From contig NZ_CP011773.1 of the NCBI RefSeq assembly GCF_001021385.1, forward strand, positions 2,914,001 to 2,978,000: 64,000 nucleotides of DNA, written 5' to 3'. This DNA is from Mycobacterium sp. EPa45 (GTDB lineage: Bacteria > Actinomycetota > Actinomycetes > Mycobacteriales > Mycobacteriaceae). Below, one piece after another: positions 26,488 to 39,523 of the stretch. Made by a program: the position numbers and the translations under genes. The first letter of the stretch is position 1; each line of letters begins with the position of its first letter. The notes beneath the pieces were generated by a model. That model was given only the letters and a program-made list of their open reading frames with translations. It made no database searches and was not told the DNA's origin.

Positions 26488-27495
26488 GTGACCCAGACAG
26501 CCGTGGACGTATTGGCACTGGCGCGCGAGCAGGTGCTCGAGCGCGGCGAGGGCCTGACCCGCGATCAGGTGCTCGAGGTCTTGCAGCTGCCCGACGACCG
26601 GCTCGAAGAACTGCTCGCCCTGGCCCACGACGTCCGGATGAAGTGGTGTGGCCCCGAGGTCGAGGTCGAGGGCATCATCAGCCTGAAAACCGGTGGCTGC
26701 CCGGAGGATTGCCACTTCTGTTCGCAGTCCGGTCTGTTCGCCTCGCCGGTGCGCAGCGCCTGGCTGGACATCCCGAGCCTGGTTGAGGCGGCCAAGCAGA
26801 CCGCCAAGTCCGGGGCCACGGAGTTCTGCATCGTCGCCGCCGTCCGCGGTCCCGACGAGCGGCTGCTGGCCCAGGTGGCCGCGGGCATCGAAGCCATCCG
26901 CAACGAGGTCGACATCCAGATCGCCTGCTCGCTGGGGATGCTCACGCAGGAGCAGGTGGATCGCCTCAAGGAGATGGGCGTCCACCGCTACAACCACAAC
27001 CTGGAGACCGCGCAGTCCTACTTCCCCAACGTCGTCACCACCCATTCATGGGAGGAGCGGTGGGGAACGCTGGAGATGGTGCGCGAGGCCGGCATGGAGG
27101 TGTGCTGCGGCGGCATCCTCGGCATGGGCGAGACGCTCGAGCAGCGCGCCGAGTTCGCCGCGAACCTGGCCGAACTCGATCCGCATGAGGTGCCGCTGAA
27201 CTTCCTCAATCCGCGACCGGGCACGCCGTTCGGTGACCTGGACGTGCTGCCCGCCTCCGAGGCGCTCAAGGCCGTGGCCGCGTTCCGCCTGGCACTGCCG
27301 CGCACGATGCTGCGGTTCGCCGGCGGCCGCGAGATCACCCTGGGCGACCTGGGTGCCAAGCAGGGCATCCTGGGCGGCATCAACGCCGTGATCGTCGGAA
27401 ACTACCTGACCACGCTGGGCCGTCCGGCCGAGGCCGATCTCGAGCTTCTCGAAGATCTGCAGATGCCGATCAAGGCTCTCAACGCCAGCCTGTGA
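26488..27495 (+). CDS. bioB: Biotin synthase BioB
   Basis: 335 residues from GTG 26488, preceded by GGAGGA. A radical-SAM enzyme with the cluster motif C71-x3-C75-x2-C78 ([14 protein letters not shown]), [15 protein letters not shown] and the late [12 protein letters not shown]. It inserts sulfur into dethiobiotin using a second iron-sulfur cluster. The bsaP gene is coupled directly behind it (TGATG). Controlled through the BioQ site 28 bp upstream of the start. Confidence 0.96.
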   Translation: MTQTAVDVLALAREQVLERGEGLTRDQVLEVLQLPDDRLEELLALAHDVRMKWCGPEVEVEGIISLKTGGCPEDCHFCSQSGLFASPVRSAWLDIPSLVEAAKQTAKSGATEFCIVAAVRGPDERLLAQVAAGIEAIRNEVDIQIACSLGMLTQEQVDRLKEMGVHRYNHNLETAQSYFPNVVTTHSWEERWGTLEMVREAGMEVCCGGILGMGETLEQRAEFAANLAELDPHEVPLNFLNPRPGTPFGDLDVLPASEALKAVAAFRLALPRTMLRFAGGREITLGDLGAKQGILGGINAVIVGNYLTTLGRPAEADLELLEDLQMPIKALNASL

Positions 27496-27722
27496 TGGTC
27501 GAACAGCTGCCCGCGCTGGTGAGTGCCGGGATCTACAACGTCTACACCGGCGAGCCCGCCGGCAGCGATGTGCCCACCGCGGCACAGCTGGGGCTCGAGC
27601 CGCCGCGCTTCTGCGCGGAATGCGGGCGTCGGATGGTGGTCCAGGTGCGTCCCGACGGCTGGTGGGCCAAGTGCTCGCGGCACGGCCGCGTCGACTCCCA
27701 CGACCTGGAGGCGCAGCGATGA
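27495..27722 (+). CDS. bsaP: Biotin synthase auxiliary protein BsaP
   Basis: 75 residues from ATG 27495 (a GTG one codon earlier is an alternative; both overlap the bioB stop). A small cytoplasmic protein with C40-x2-C43 and C60-x2-H63, a zinc-ribbon-like or cluster-binding arrangement, and YNVYTGEP near the front. It corresponds by position and content to Rv1590, whose mycobacterial family was recently shown to be needed for BioB activity. Also overlaps the next gene (ATGA). Confidence 0.8.
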   Translation: MVEQLPALVSAGIYNVYTGEPAGSDVPTAAQLGLEPPRFCAECGRRMVVQVRPDGWWAKCSRHGRVDSHDLEAQR

Positions 27723-28285
27723 CCCGACAACGCGCGGCCATCACCGTCTTCGTCGGGCTGACGCTGGCCGGCGCAGTGGTCGGTGTGGTGTGGTCGCTGC
27801 TGGCGCCGTCGGCGCACGGGGTGATCGCGCTGACCCGCTCGGGTCAGCGGGTGCAGACCTACCTCGGCAGCGAATCCGATCACCTGTTCGTGGCCCCGGC
27901 ATTGCTCATCGGATTGCTGACGTCGATGGCGATCGTGGCCGCGGTCCTGGTGTGGCAGTGGCGGATTCATCGCGGGCCGTTGCTGGCGACGGCGCTGTGG
28001 GTGGGTTCGTCGGCTGGCGCCGGTGCGGCCGCGGGTGTCGGTGCTGTGCTGGTCCGCTGGCACTACGGGCCCGTGCCGTTCGACACCGCGCCGGTGAGCC
28101 CGGAGCACCGAATCTTCTACTACTCCGAGGCGCCGCCGGTGTTCTTCGCCCACGGCCCACTGCAGATCGCGACGACGCTGTTGTTCCCGGCCGCGATCGC
28201 TGCGCTGACGTACGCCTTGATGGCAGTCGCGATTCCGCGTGACGATCTCGGTGCCTTGCCGCCCCTGGAACGCGCCGCTGTTTAG
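27719..28285 (+). CDS. DUF2567 membrane protein
   Basis: 188 residues from ATG 27719, overlapping the bsaP stop. Four hydrophobic segments: about 7-28, 60-82, 90-112 and 148-170. An extracytoplasmic loop between the first two holds [22 protein letters not shown], and a second follows the third. It fits the Rv1591/DUF2567 type found behind bioB in mycobacteria. Function unknown. Its stop shares bases with the stop of the converging lipase gene. Confidence 0.75.
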   Translation: MTRQRAAITVFVGLTLAGAVVGVVWSLLAPSAHGVIALTRSGQRVQTYLGSESDHLFVAPALLIGLLTSMAIVAAVLVWQWRIHRGPLLATALWVGSSAGAGAAAGVGAVLVRWHYGPVPFDTAPVSPEHRIFYYSEAPPVFFAHGPLQIATTLLFPAAIAALTYALMAVAIPRDDLGALPPLERAAV

Positions 28286-29616
28286 AGCGGGCGGAACGGA
28301 ACCCGGCCGCCGGTGACCACTCGGGCGACGATGCCGCCCAGGCGCACCATGCCGGCGTAGGTCATGGGATTGAGCAGCGTCGGCCACTTCGTCCGCACGA
28401 TGTGCTCGTCGATCGGACGCTGGGCGAACCGGTCGTTGAGCCAGCGCAGGGTCATCGGTGCCGACATCGGGTGCAGCAGCATGTGCTCGCTGAACATGTC
28501 GCGGTGGTAGGTCACCTGCGCGCCGCCGGCGGAGTAGGTGTGCACCAGATCGTCGATGTCGTCGACGTCGATCACCGAGTCGTGCACCGCCTGAACGATC
28601 AGCACCGGAAGATCGGGGACGGCCTTGCCCAGCTTGATGTTGTCGAAGACGTACTGGACTTCCGGTGTCGCCAGGATCTCCTCGAGCGGCGGGTGCACCA
28701 GGTCGTCGAAGTCGGTGCGGAACAGCCGGATGACGGCCTCCGCGGTCGTCATCTTCTCGAGCCGCCGCAGTAGTGCGAGACCTTCTTCGGTGGCGTTCTG
28801 CTCGATGACGCGGTTCAGATCGGGGTAGGTCTTGGCCAGCGCGGACACCACCAGCGCGGGCAGGGCGGCCAGGTAGGAGCCATTGAGCTTGCGGAACGTG
28901 TGGCCGAGGTCGCCGACCGGCGAACCAAGGACGGCGCCGACGAGGTTGAGCTCGGGGGCATAGTCCTCGTGCACCTCGGCCGCCCACGCGCTGGCCAGCC
29001 CGCCACCGGAATAGCCCCACAACCCGATCTGGCTGTCCGAGGCGAGGCCGAACCGGTCGAAGCCGAGTGCGGCCCGCAGACCGTCCAGGACGGCATAACC
29101 GGGCTCGTAGGGGGCGCCCCAGATGCCCTCCGGTCCCTCGTGGTCGGGGACGGACACCACCCATCCCTCGGCCAGCGCGGCCGCGATCAGCAGGTATTCC
29201 AGCTGGGGGAGAGACCCGACGGCCTTGGCGTGCCGTCGCAGGGCGTAGGACGGGAAGCAGCGTGAGGACACCGCGTCGATCGCGCACTGATACGAAACGA
29301 CGTTGCGGACCTGATTCGGGGTGTGGCCGGTCGGGATGAGCACCGTGGTGACGGTGGCCTGGGGCAACCCGTTGTGGTCGGTGGTGCGGTACAGCAGCTG
29401 GGTGGCCCGCACGCGCTGCGGGATCAGCCCGAGAAAGCCCAGCTGAACGTCGCGGGAACGCAGCACGGTGCCGGGATCGGCGTGCTCGAATCCGGCTGGC
29501 GGTTCATAGAACGGGTCCTCGGTCGGCAGCACGGGATGCCCACCACGCTCGAGCTCCTCGTGCGGGGCGCGGCCGATCCATTCGGGGCTCGGCGCCCCTG
29601 CGCTAACCGGATACAT
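28282..29616 (-). CDS. Secretory-lipase-family alpha/beta hydrolase
   Basis: 444 residues. The nucleophile elbow GLWGYSGGG (G-x-S-x-G, about residues 202-206), the loop [15 protein letters not shown] (acid region, about 342) and [11 protein letters not shown] (His region, about 376) give a complete triad. The family matches the LIP-type secretory lipases, of which Rv1592c is the M. tuberculosis form by position. No clear signal peptide at this start. An AAAGGG ribosome site precedes the ATG. Substrate unknown, probably a lipid ester. Confidence 0.85.
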   Translation of the reverse strand: MYPVSAGAPSPEWIGRAPHEELERGGHPVLPTEDPFYEPPAGFEHADPGTVLRSRDVQLGFLGLIPQRVRATQLLYRTTDHNGLPQATVTTVLIPTGHTPNQVRNVVSYQCAIDAVSSRCFPSYALRRHAKAVGSLPQLEYLLIAAALAEGWVVSVPDHEGPEGIWGAPYEPGYAVLDGLRAALGFDRFGLASDSQIGLWGYSGGGLASAWAAEVHEDYAPELNLVGAVLGSPVGDLGHTFRKLNGSYLAALPALVVSALAKTYPDLNRVIEQNATEEGLALLRRLEKMTTAEAVIRLFRTDFDDLVHPPLEEILATPEVQYVFDNIKLGKAVPDLPVLIVQAVHDSVIDVDDIDDLVHTYSAGGAQVTYHRDMFSEHMLLHPMSAPMTLRWLNDRFAQRPIDEHIVRTKWPTLLNPMTYAGMVRLGGIVARVVTGGRVPFRPL

Positions 29617-29659
29617 CCCACCCTTTCTACCTTAAGAAGGGTCTAAGAAGCCAGCCGAC

Positions 29660-30352
29660 TCACCCGGGCGGCCGCAATGCGGCAAACTCGTCGGTCACCC
29701 TCAACTGCGAGTCGGTGAAGCGATACAGCGCCGCCGGACGCCCGCCGCTTCGGCCCGGGTGGGCCGTCGTTCCGGTTGGCGTGATGACGCCGCGACGGGC
29801 CAGCACGCGCTGCAGATTGGTGGCGTCGACCTGGTAGCCCAGCGCGGCCCCGTAGATGTCACGCAGCGTTGAGAGCGCGAATTCCGTTGGCGTCAGCGCG
29901 AATCCGATATTCGTGTAGGAAAGCTTGGCGACCAGCCGGGTGCGCGCGTACTCGACCATGGGCGCGTGGTCGAAGGCCATCTCGGGCAGGTCGCTGACCG
30001 GGTGCCAGCGGGTGTCCGGGGGGAGTTCGGGGGAGGCGACCGACGGCACCAGCCCGAGGAATGTCGAGGCGATCGTGCGAACACCAGGCACCCGGCCCGG
30101 GTCGGAGAAGACCGCGAGCTGTTCGAGGTGGGCGATGTCCCGCACGTCGACCTTCTCGGCGAGCTGGCGCCGCACCGAACTGGTCAGGTCCTCGTCGGCG
30201 CGAAGCCGGCCACCGGGCAGTGACCACTTGCCGCGTTCGGGCTCCAGCCCGCGCTGCCATAACAGCACGTTAAGGGCGGGTTTACGGGAGTGCGCGTCGC
30301 CCACCTGGAATACGACGGCGAGCACTTCGTGTTCGGTGCTAGTATGAGGCAC
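29660..30352 (-). CDS. nrtR: Nudix-related NAD repressor NrtR
   Basis: 230 residues from GTG 30352; the longer frame would run across the operator and into nadA. N-terminal Nudix domain with a damaged box: G-x5-E then RQLAEK where active enzymes have REUxEE, so hydrolysis is probably lost. The C-terminal winged helix (about 140-228) includes [15 protein letters not shown] and the wing with RPAALYRF. NrtR proteins sense NAD breakdown products (ADP-ribose) and repress NAD synthesis. Divergent from nadABC with a perfect inverted repeat between. Its -10 TACAAT lies inside the operator, 7 nt from the GTG. Confidence 0.88.
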   Translation of the reverse strand: MPHTSTEHEVLAVVFQVGDAHSRKPALNVLLWQRGLEPERGKWSLPGGRLRADEDLTSSVRRQLAEKVDVRDIAHLEQLAVFSDPGRVPGVRTIASTFLGLVPSVASPELPPDTRWHPVSDLPEMAFDHAPMVEYARTRLVAKLSYTNIGFALTPTEFALSTLRDIYGAALGYQVDATNLQRVLARRGVITPTGTTAHPGRSGGRPAALYRFTDSQLRVTDEFAALRPPG

Positions 30353-30375
30353 GTTTTCGATTGTAAGTCGAAAAC
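30353..30375. promoter_or_regulatory. NrtR operator between nrtR and nadA
   Basis: GTTTTCGA, 7-nt spacer, TCGAAAAC: perfect 8-bp arms. It abuts the nrtR GTG and lies 27 bp before the nadA ATG. On the minus strand the spacer region holds TACAAT (30365-30360), the likely nrtR -10; on the plus strand TAGTAT (30340-30345) is a candidate nadA -10 just upstream. A bound repressor would block both. Confidence 0.85.
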
Positions 30376-30401
30376 CTCGGAAAGCGAGACAGGAGGCGGA
30401 A

Positions 30402-31451
30402 ATGACCGTCTTGGATCGTGCAGACGCCGTCGGTAATGGGCTTGTCGACCGCATCACCGACGGACCGGGTGGTTACACCGGCGTGAACGGTGACGAGGAA
30501 TGGGCCGCCGAGATTCGCCGGCTGGCCACCTTGCGCAACGCGACCATCCTGGCGCACAACTATCAGCTGCCGGCCATACAGGACGTTGCCGACCATGTCG
30601 GTGACTCGCTGGCGTTGTCCCGGATCGCCGCCGAGGCCGCCGAAGAGACCATCGTGTTCTGCGGCGTGCATTTCATGGCCGAGACCGCCAAGATCCTGAG
30701 CCCCGAGAAAACGGTGTTGATCCCCGATCAGCGGGCCGGCTGCTCGCTGGCCGACTCCATCACCGCCGATGAGCTCCAGGCGTGGAAAGACGAGCACCCC
30801 GGCGCCGTCGTGGTGTCCTACGTCAACACCACTGCCGCGGTGAAGGCGCTCACCGACATCTGCTGCACCTCGTCCAACGCCGTCGAGGTGGTGGCCTCCA
30901 TCCCCGCGGATCGCGAGGTGTTGTTCTGCCCCGACCAGTTCCTCGGCGCCCACGTCCGCCGGATGACCGGCCGGACCAATCTGCACGTCTGGGCCGGCGA
31001 ATGCCACGTGCATGCGGGCATCAACGGCGACGAACTGGCCGAGCAGGCCCGCAGCCATCCCGACGCCGAGCTGTTTGTACACCCCGAATGCGGTTGCGCC
31101 ACTTCAGCGTTGTACCTCGCCGGTGAGGGTGCCTTCCCGTCGGACCGGGTCAAGATCCTGTCCACCGGCGGCATGCTCGATGCCGCAAAGGCATCGCACG
31201 CCAAGCAGGTGCTGGTCGCCACCGAGGTCGGCATGCTGCACCAGTTGCGCCGTGCCGCACCGGGTATCGACTTCCAGGCCGTCAACGACCGGGCATCGTG
31301 CAAGTACATGAAGATGATCACCCCGGCCGCGCTGCTGCGTTGCCTGGTCGACGGTGCCGACGAGGTGGACGTCGATCCCGAGACCGCTCGGCTGGCCCGT
31401 GCCAGCGTGCAGCGGATGATCGAGATCGGTCAGCCCGGCGGCGGCGAATGA
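30402..31451 (+). CDS. nadA: Quinolinate synthase NadA
   Basis: 349 residues, ATG with AGGAGG 5 nt upstream. Iron-sulfur enzyme that condenses iminoaspartate with dihydroxyacetone phosphate. Visible features are [38 protein letters not shown] (first cluster Cys), [33 protein letters not shown] and [12 protein letters not shown]. The three cluster ligands are the Cys in DQRAGC, HPECGC and NDRASC. Overlaps nadB by ATGA. First gene of nadABC under NrtR. Confidence 0.95.
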   Translation: MTVLDRADAVGNGLVDRITDGPGGYTGVNGDEEWAAEIRRLATLRNATILAHNYQLPAIQDVADHVGDSLALSRIAAEAAEETIVFCGVHFMAETAKILSPEKTVLIPDQRAGCSLADSITADELQAWKDEHPGAVVVSYVNTTAAVKALTDICCTSSNAVEVVASIPADREVLFCPDQFLGAHVRRMTGRTNLHVWAGECHVHAGINGDELAEQARSHPDAELFVHPECGCATSALYLAGEGAFPSDRVKILSTGGMLDAAKASHAKQVLVATEVGMLHQLRRAAPGIDFQAVNDRASCKYMKMITPAALLRCLVDGADEVDVDPETARLARASVQRMIEIGQPGGGE

Positions 31452-33010
31452 CCCGCTCGTTCGCCTGCGGTGCTGGTTCCGACGGGGTGGACTGGCAGCA
31501 GCGGGCCGACGTCGTGGTTATCGGTACCGGGGTGGCAGGTCTGGCCGCCGCGCTGGCTGCACACCGAAAGGGCGGGCGCACAGTCGTTCTGAGCAAGGCT
31601 CCGGACACGGCGACGTTCTACGCCCAGGGTGGTATCGCGGTCGTGCTGCCGCACACCGACGACTCCGTCGAGGCGCATGTCCGTGACACCCTGGCCGCCG
31701 GTGCCGGGTTGTGTGACCCCGACGCGGTTCGCTCCATCGTCGCCGACGGCTACCGCGCGGTGGCCGACCTGGTCGACGACGGTGCCCGGTTCGACGAGAG
31801 TGCTCCAGGGCAATGGGCGCTCACTCGCGAAGGCGGCCACTCCCGCCGGCGCATCATCCACGCCGGGGGCGACGCCACCGGCGCCGAGGTGCAGCGTGCG
31901 CTCGACCATGCGGCCGCCACCCTGGACATCCGGCGCAATCATGTTGCGCTGCAGGTCCTTCACGATGGCTCGGCGGTCACCGGTGTGCTGGTCCGCAACG
32001 CCGACGGGCTCGGCATCGTGCACGCGCCGTCGGTCATCCTGGCGACCGGCGGCCTGGGTCACCTCTACCGGGCGACCACCAACCCGGAAGGTTCCACCGG
32101 CGACGGCATCGCACTGGCGCTGTGGGCCGGTGTGGGCGTCACCGACCTCGAATTCGTCCAGTTCCATCCGACGATGCTGTTCGACCGCAACGGCGCCGGG
32201 CGGCGGCCGCTGATCACCGAGGCGCTGCGCGGCGAGGGCGCGGTGCTGCGTGACGCCCGCGGCGAGTCGGTCACCGACCTTCACCCGATGGGCGACCTCG
32301 CCCCGCGCGACGTCGTTGCCGCGGCGATCGAGGCCCGCCTGCGGGAATCCGGCGATCAGTGCGTGTATTTGGATGCGCGGGGCATCAAGAACCTGGCGCA
32401 CCGCTTTCCGACGGTGACGGCGGCCTGCAATGCCGCTGGCATCGACCCCACCCGGCAACAGATTCCCGTCGTCCCCGGAGCGCACTACAGCTGCGGCGGC
32501 GTTACCACCGACGTGTCCGGCCGTACTGATCTGCCGGGCCTGTTCGCCGCCGGTGAGGTCGCCCGAACCGGCATGCACGGTGCCAACCGACTGGCCTCCA
32601 ACAGCCTGCTCGAAGGCTTGGTGGTGGGCGGTCGCGCTGGCCGGGAGGCCGTCGACCACGCCCACAGGGCAGGAACGCCGATGGCGAAAGCCGATGAGCG
32701 TGAACACAACGCACTCGATCGGCCGGCAATGCAGACGGCGATGACGGAGTACGCCTCGGTGGTCCGCGACGCGACCGGATTGCGGCGGCTGGCCGACTCG
32801 CTGGCCGCGGCCACGCCCACGCGGATGACTACCCGTCGCGCGGCCGAGGACGTAGCGCTCACCACCACCGCCCGCGCGGTGGCTGCGGCGGCGTTGGCGC
32901 GCACCGAATCTCGCGGTTGCCACCACCGCGGCGATCATCCCGACACCGATCCGGCCCAAGCCTTCAGCCGCACCCTGCACGGGGACCACACGGTGGCATG
33001 CCTGCAGTGA
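31448..33010 (+). CDS. nadB: L-aspartate oxidase NadB
   Basis: 520 residues from ATG 31448, overlapping the nadA stop. A Rossmann FAD site ([16 protein letters not shown], about 19-34), the active-site region [51 protein letters not shown] and [15 protein letters not shown]. Oxidises aspartate to iminoaspartate for NadA. The end overlaps the nadC start by 13 bp. The C-terminal third (from about 420) is more loosely conserved, as in other mycobacterial NadB. Confidence 0.94.
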   Translation: MTRSFACGAGSDGVDWQQRADVVVIGTGVAGLAAALAAHRKGGRTVVLSKAPDTATFYAQGGIAVVLPHTDDSVEAHVRDTLAAGAGLCDPDAVRSIVADGYRAVADLVDDGARFDESAPGQWALTREGGHSRRRIIHAGGDATGAEVQRALDHAAATLDIRRNHVALQVLHDGSAVTGVLVRNADGLGIVHAPSVILATGGLGHLYRATTNPEGSTGDGIALALWAGVGVTDLEFVQFHPTMLFDRNGAGRRPLITEALRGEGAVLRDARGESVTDLHPMGDLAPRDVVAAAIEARLRESGDQCVYLDARGIKNLAHRFPTVTAACNAAGIDPTRQQIPVVPGAHYSCGGVTTDVSGRTDLPGLFAAGEVARTGMHGANRLASNSLLEGLVVGGRAGREAVDHAHRAGTPMAKADEREHNALDRPAMQTAMTEYASVVRDATGLRRLADSLAAATPTRMTTRRAAEDVALTTTARAVAAAALARTESRGCHHRGDHPDTDPAQAFSRTLHGDHTVACLQ

Positions 33011-33864
33011 AACTCACCGCCGACGAGCTGGCGGAAGCTCGCGTCACGATCCTGCGCGGCCTCGACGAGGACCTGCGCTATGGTCCCGACGTCACCACCT
33101 TGGCCACTGTGCCCGAGGACGCCAGCACGGTTGCGTCGCTGGTGGCTCGGGAGCCCGGCGTCGCCGCCGGCATCGACGTGGCGCTGCTGGTTCTCGACGA
33201 GGTGCTCGGCCAGGACGGCTACCAGGTCGTTGACCGCGTCGACGACGGCACGAGGCTGGACGCCGGTGCGGCCCTGCTGAAAGTGCAGGCACCGACGCGC
33301 GGCCTGCTGACCGCTGAGCGCACGCTGCTCAACCTGGTGTGTCACCTGTCGGGGATCGCGACTGCCACCGCGGCGTGGGTCGACGCCGTCGACGGCACCA
33401 AGGCGAAGATCCGCGACACCCGCAAGACTCTGCCGGGGCTACGCGCACTGCAGAAGTACGCGGTGCGGGTGGGCGGCGGCGTCAACCACCGGATGGGCCT
33501 GGGCGACGCCGCGCTGATCAAGGACAACCACGTCGCGGCCGCCGGCTCGGTGGTCGCAGCGCTGAGGGCCGTGCGTGCCGCCGCGCCGGACCTGCCGTGC
33601 GAGGTCGAGGTCGACACCCTCGAGCAACTCGACGAAGTACTCGCCGAGGATGTGCAGCTGATCCTGCTGGACAACTTCCCGGTGTGGCAGACCCAGATCG
33701 CGGTACAGCGTCGCAACGCCAACGCCCCCGGCGTGCTGTTGGAATCCTCGGGCGGCCTGAGCCTGGACAGCGCCGCCGAGTATGCCGGGACAGGGGTGGA
33801 CTTCCTGGCCGTCGGTGCGTTGACTCACTCGGTACGGGTCCTCGACGTCGGTCTGGACCTCTAG
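32998..33864 (+). CDS. nadC: Nicotinate-nucleotide pyrophosphorylase (carboxylating) NadC
   Basis: 288 residues from ATG 32998; a longer frame exists upstream but lies within nadB. Quinolinate phosphoribosyltransferase motifs: ERTLLNLVCHLSGIAT, KIRDTRKTLPGLRALQKYAV, GGGVNHRMGLGDAALIKDNH, EVEVDTLEQL and the closing SSGGLSLDSAAEYAGTGVD. It makes nicotinate mononucleotide from quinolinate and PRPP. Last enzyme of the NAD operon; a secreted protein gene starts 20 bp later. Confidence 0.95.
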   Translation: MPAVKLTADELAEARVTILRGLDEDLRYGPDVTTLATVPEDASTVASLVAREPGVAAGIDVALLVLDEVLGQDGYQVVDRVDDGTRLDAGAALLKVQAPTRGLLTAERTLLNLVCHLSGIATATAAWVDAVDGTKAKIRDTRKTLPGLRALQKYAVRVGGGVNHRMGLGDAALIKDNHVAAAGSVVAALRAVRAAAPDLPCEVEVDTLEQLDEVLAEDVQLILLDNFPVWQTQIAVQRRNANAPGVLLESSGGLSLDSAAEYAGTGVDFLAVGALTHSVRVLDVGLDL

Positions 33865-33884
33865 CAAGGAAGTCGGGGGACACC

Positions 33885-34697
33885 ATGGCTCGTAGTCACA
33901 GAGCTCACGTTGCCGTCGCCGTGGCCGGGATCGTGTTCGCTCCCGCATTCGCCCATGCCGAGCCGGATTCGGGGACGGGCTCATCGGGATCTGCCGGCTC
34001 AGCGCGTAGCGGGACGAACAACCGGTCCACCGACTCGAAATCCGCCTCGGAAGCCAAGGCCTGGCAGGACCTCGAAGACAAGACCGCAAAAGCGGCCGAC
34101 GCACTGACCAAGGCGGAGCAGCAGGCCCTCGCCACCCGAATCGCGCAGGCGAGGCGCCAGCTCGACCAGGATCAGCAGGCCCAGGACGACGCGATCACGC
34201 AGCAGAAGAGCGACGTTGTCACCGGCATCCAAGACCGCTTCGGGACGCTCCAGCAACTCAGCTCGGCCCAGAGCTCGTTGGCGCTCGAGATGTCGGACGC
34301 CGCCGACGAGGCCGCGGTGCTCAGTGCGCTGCAGACCGGGGACACCGCGGCCGCGCGTGCCCAGGTCGAACAAGCCGCCAAGGATAGGCAAGCGCTGCTC
34401 GATGAGAAAAGAGCGCTCACGAGCACCCTGGCCGACCAAACCCAAGGCATTTCCGCGGTTGCCGGGGCGATGGGTCAAATCATCAGCTCGCTCGGCGCGA
34501 TGGAGTCGCTGCAGAAGTACGACGCTGACCAGACAGAGGCCATCCTGGACGCGAAGGCACAGGCGCAAGCCGACCCTGAGGCTCAAGCCCAGCTGACGCA
34601 GCAGCTGATGGACGTCCAGAAAGAGGTCCGCGACAAGCTGATGGCGATTCAGGCCGACCAGTCGGACGCCATGCGGGCAATCGCGCGGAACATCTAG
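33885..34697 (+). CDS. Secreted coiled-coil protein of unknown function
   Basis: 270 residues from ATG 33885, preceded by a GGGGGA ribosome site. A signal peptide is visible (RSHRAHVAVAVAGIVFAPAFAHA, probably cut after AHA at about residue 25). A Ser/Gly/Thr-rich linker follows (about 27-55), then about 200 residues of Gln/Ala/Asp/Lys-rich helix with heptad-like spacing (KAADALTKAEQQALATR, QLDQDQQAQDDAITQQ). No Cys in the mature part. Probably a periplasmic or surface helical protein. I do not recognise a family. It is 20 bp behind nadC, so may share that transcript, but a metabolic link is not evident. Confidence 0.75.
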   Translation: MARSHRAHVAVAVAGIVFAPAFAHAEPDSGTGSSGSAGSARSGTNNRSTDSKSASEAKAWQDLEDKTAKAADALTKAEQQALATRIAQARRQLDQDQQAQDDAITQQKSDVVTGIQDRFGTLQQLSSAQSSLALEMSDAADEAAVLSALQTGDTAAARAQVEQAAKDRQALLDEKRALTSTLADQTQGISAVAGAMGQIISSLGAMESLQKYDADQTEAILDAKAQAQADPEAQAQLTQQLMDVQKEVRDKLMAIQADQSDAMRAIARNI

Positions 34698-35113
34698 GTC
34701 TTCGCGATATCGGCGACGAACGCGCCGATCCCGCGCTTCACGCCATTGCGGGCGATGCCCGGCAGCGACGGGTCGTCGGTGCCCGCCGGCACCACCCGCG
34801 GGTTGATCAGATGCAGGTTCTCGCGCTTGTGTTCGATGTGGGCCTCGCCGGCGGCCAGGATGTTCTTCACCCAGTTCGTCTTGCCGTGAGCCAGCAGAAT
34901 GGCGAGGGTGTCACCCTTGCGGTAGGCCGAGACGACCGTCTCGTACTCCTTGCCCGACGTGCGTCCCCGGTGGGAGATGACCGACATTCCGGGCATGTAT
35001 TTGGCCAGCGGCTTCACGGCCGGGTTGAAGTATTTGATCTGGAATTTCTCGAACCAGACCGGGAACCGCATCGGCACGCCGGGGGCGTTGTTGGGGTGAG
35101 CGTTGGTCGCCAT
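34694..35113 (-). CDS. Deazaflavin (F420)-dependent nitroreductase-family protein
   Basis: 139 residues from ATG 35113 (a GTG at 35122 is also possible; neither has a clear ribosome site). DUF385/Ddn fold: [23 protein letters not shown] is the typical central motif, followed by [19 protein letters not shown] and HLINPRVVP. These split-barrel proteins use F420H2 to reduce nitro or quinone compounds. Corresponds by position to Rv1598c. Its stop shares CTAG with the converging secreted-protein gene. Confidence 0.8.
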   Translation of the reverse strand: MATNAHPNNAPGVPMRFPVWFEKFQIKYFNPAVKPLAKYMPGMSVISHRGRTSGKEYETVVSAYRKGDTLAILLAHGKTNWVKNILAAGEAHIEHKRENLHLINPRVVPAGTDDPSLPGIARNGVKRGIGAFVADIAKT

Positions 35114-35123
35114 GGCGCCCACG

Positions 35124-35759
35124 TTAGGCGGCCGCGCCCCGGCGCACCAGCGACAGCACCACCGCCGCGGCTGCGAAAAGGCCGGAGAACGTCCGGTTCA
35201 TCGCTCGCTGCTGCCGCGGTGTGCGCAGCCAGCCCAGCAGCCGAGCGGCCAGCCCGGTGTACGCGCCCATCACGACCAGGTCGACGACCACCATCGTCGC
35301 CCCGATGGCCAAATATTGCGGCAGCAGCGGGGCCGTCGGCACCACGAACTGGGGGAGCACCGCCAGCAGGAACACCAAGCCCTTGGGGTTCGTGACGTTG
35401 ACCAGGCAGCCGCGCACCAGCAGGTGCAGCCGGCCTGCTCCGGTGTCGACGGTGACCTGCTCGCCCAGGTCGAGGGGCTTGCTGCGCCATTGGCGAACAG
35501 CCAGATAGACCAGGTAGACCACGCCGATCCACTTGATCACGGTGAACGCCACCATCGACTGCGCCACCGCCGCGCCGAGCCCGACCGCGACGGCCGCCAG
35601 TTGCAGCATGAGGCCGATCTGCAGCCCGGTGATGCTCCAGTAGCCGCGGCGCAGACCGTGCGCCAGGCCGGTCGCCATGGACTGGATCGCACCGGCGCCG
35701 GGCGACACACTGATGGCGATCGCGGCGCCGACGAACGCCAGCCACAGCTGGAATTGCAT
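35124..35759 (-). CDS. LysE/RhtB-family amino-acid exporter
   Basis: 211 residues from ATG 35759; the frame extends far upstream, opposite hisD, without coding character. About six membrane segments with the LysE-family front [31 protein letters not shown] and [16 protein letters not shown] in the middle. Likely exports a neutral or basic amino acid from the cytoplasm. Stop 10 bp before the F420-type gene start, so they form one unit. Divergent from hisD across 78 bp. Substrate unknown. Confidence 0.85.
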   Translation of the reverse strand: MQFQLWLAFVGAAIAISVSPGAGAIQSMATGLAHGLRRGYWSITGLQIGLMLQLAAVAVGLGAAVAQSMVAFTVIKWIGVVYLVYLAVRQWRSKPLDLGEQVTVDTGAGRLHLLVRGCLVNVTNPKGLVFLLAVLPQFVVPTAPLLPQYLAIGATMVVVDLVVMGAYTGLAARLLGWLRTPRQQRAMNRTFSGLFAAAAVVLSLVRRGAAA

Positions 35760-35824
35760 AACCGCAGTATCCGGGCCGCTGCGGCGCGCGTTCAATCGAT
35801 TTTTATTCGGGTGCACCGATCGGG

Positions 35825-35830
35825 GACAAT
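35825..35830 (+). promoter_or_regulatory. Possible -10 of the his operon
   Basis: GACAAT, one base from the mycobacterial TAnnnT-type TACAAT, ends 7 nt before the hisD ATG, which would make hisD leaderless. An AT-rich patch at 35800-35807 is where the -35 would be. No other promoter-like sequence precedes the 8-gene operon. Confidence 0.35.
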
Positions 35831-35837
35831 CGAACTG

Positions 35838-38900
<3,063 letters not shown>

Positions 38901-38904
<4 letters not shown>

Positions 38905-39521
38905 CAACTAAATCCGTGGTCGTTCTGGACTACGGTTCAGGCAACCTGCGTTCTGCGCAGCGTGCGCTGGAACGCACCGGGGCCGACGTCGAGGTGACCG
39001 CCGACGAGCAACGCGCGCTGAACGCCGACGGCCTGGTGGTTCCCGGGGTCGGTGCGTTCGAGGCGTGCATGACTGGGCTGCGCGGGATCGGTGGCGACCA
39101 CATCATCGCCGAGCGGGTGGCCGCGGGCCGTCCCGTGCTCGGTGTGTGCGTGGGCATGCAGATCCTGTTCGCCCACGGCGTGGAATTCGGGGTCGAGTCG
39201 CAGGGCTGCGGGCAGTGGCCGGGTTCGGTGACCCGACTCGAGGCGCCGGTGATCCCACACATGGGCTGGAACGTCGTCGAAGCCGCACCGGGCAGTGTGC
39301 TGTTCAAGGGATTCGATCCCGACACCCGGTTCTACTTCGTGCACTCCTACGCTGCACAGAAGTGGGAGGGCGCACCCGATGCGAAGCTGACCTGGGCCAG
39401 CCACCACGTGCGGTTCCTGGCCGCCGTCGAGGACGGCCCGTTGTCGGCGACACAATTTCATCCGGAGAAGAGTGGCGACGCCGGTGCGGCGCTGCTCACC
39501 AATTGGGTTGAGGGGCTGTAA
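38901..39521 (+). CDS. hisH: Imidazole glycerol phosphate synthase glutaminase subunit HisH
   Basis: 206 residues from GTG 38901. Class I glutamine amidotransferase: [18 protein letters not shown] at the front, the nucleophile Cys in [11 protein letters not shown] (about residue 80), HMGWNVV, and the His-Glu pair in [12 protein letters not shown]. It supplies ammonia to HisF, which is encoded three genes later in the same operon. 2 bp separate it from hisA. Confidence 0.95.
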
Positions 39522-39523
39522 GA

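Noticed and set aside
29617..29659. ACCCTTTCT...AGAAGGGT as a terminator between nrtR and the lipase gene
   Set aside because: The arms do not pair perfectly, no T-run follows, and the left part includes the lipase ribosome site.
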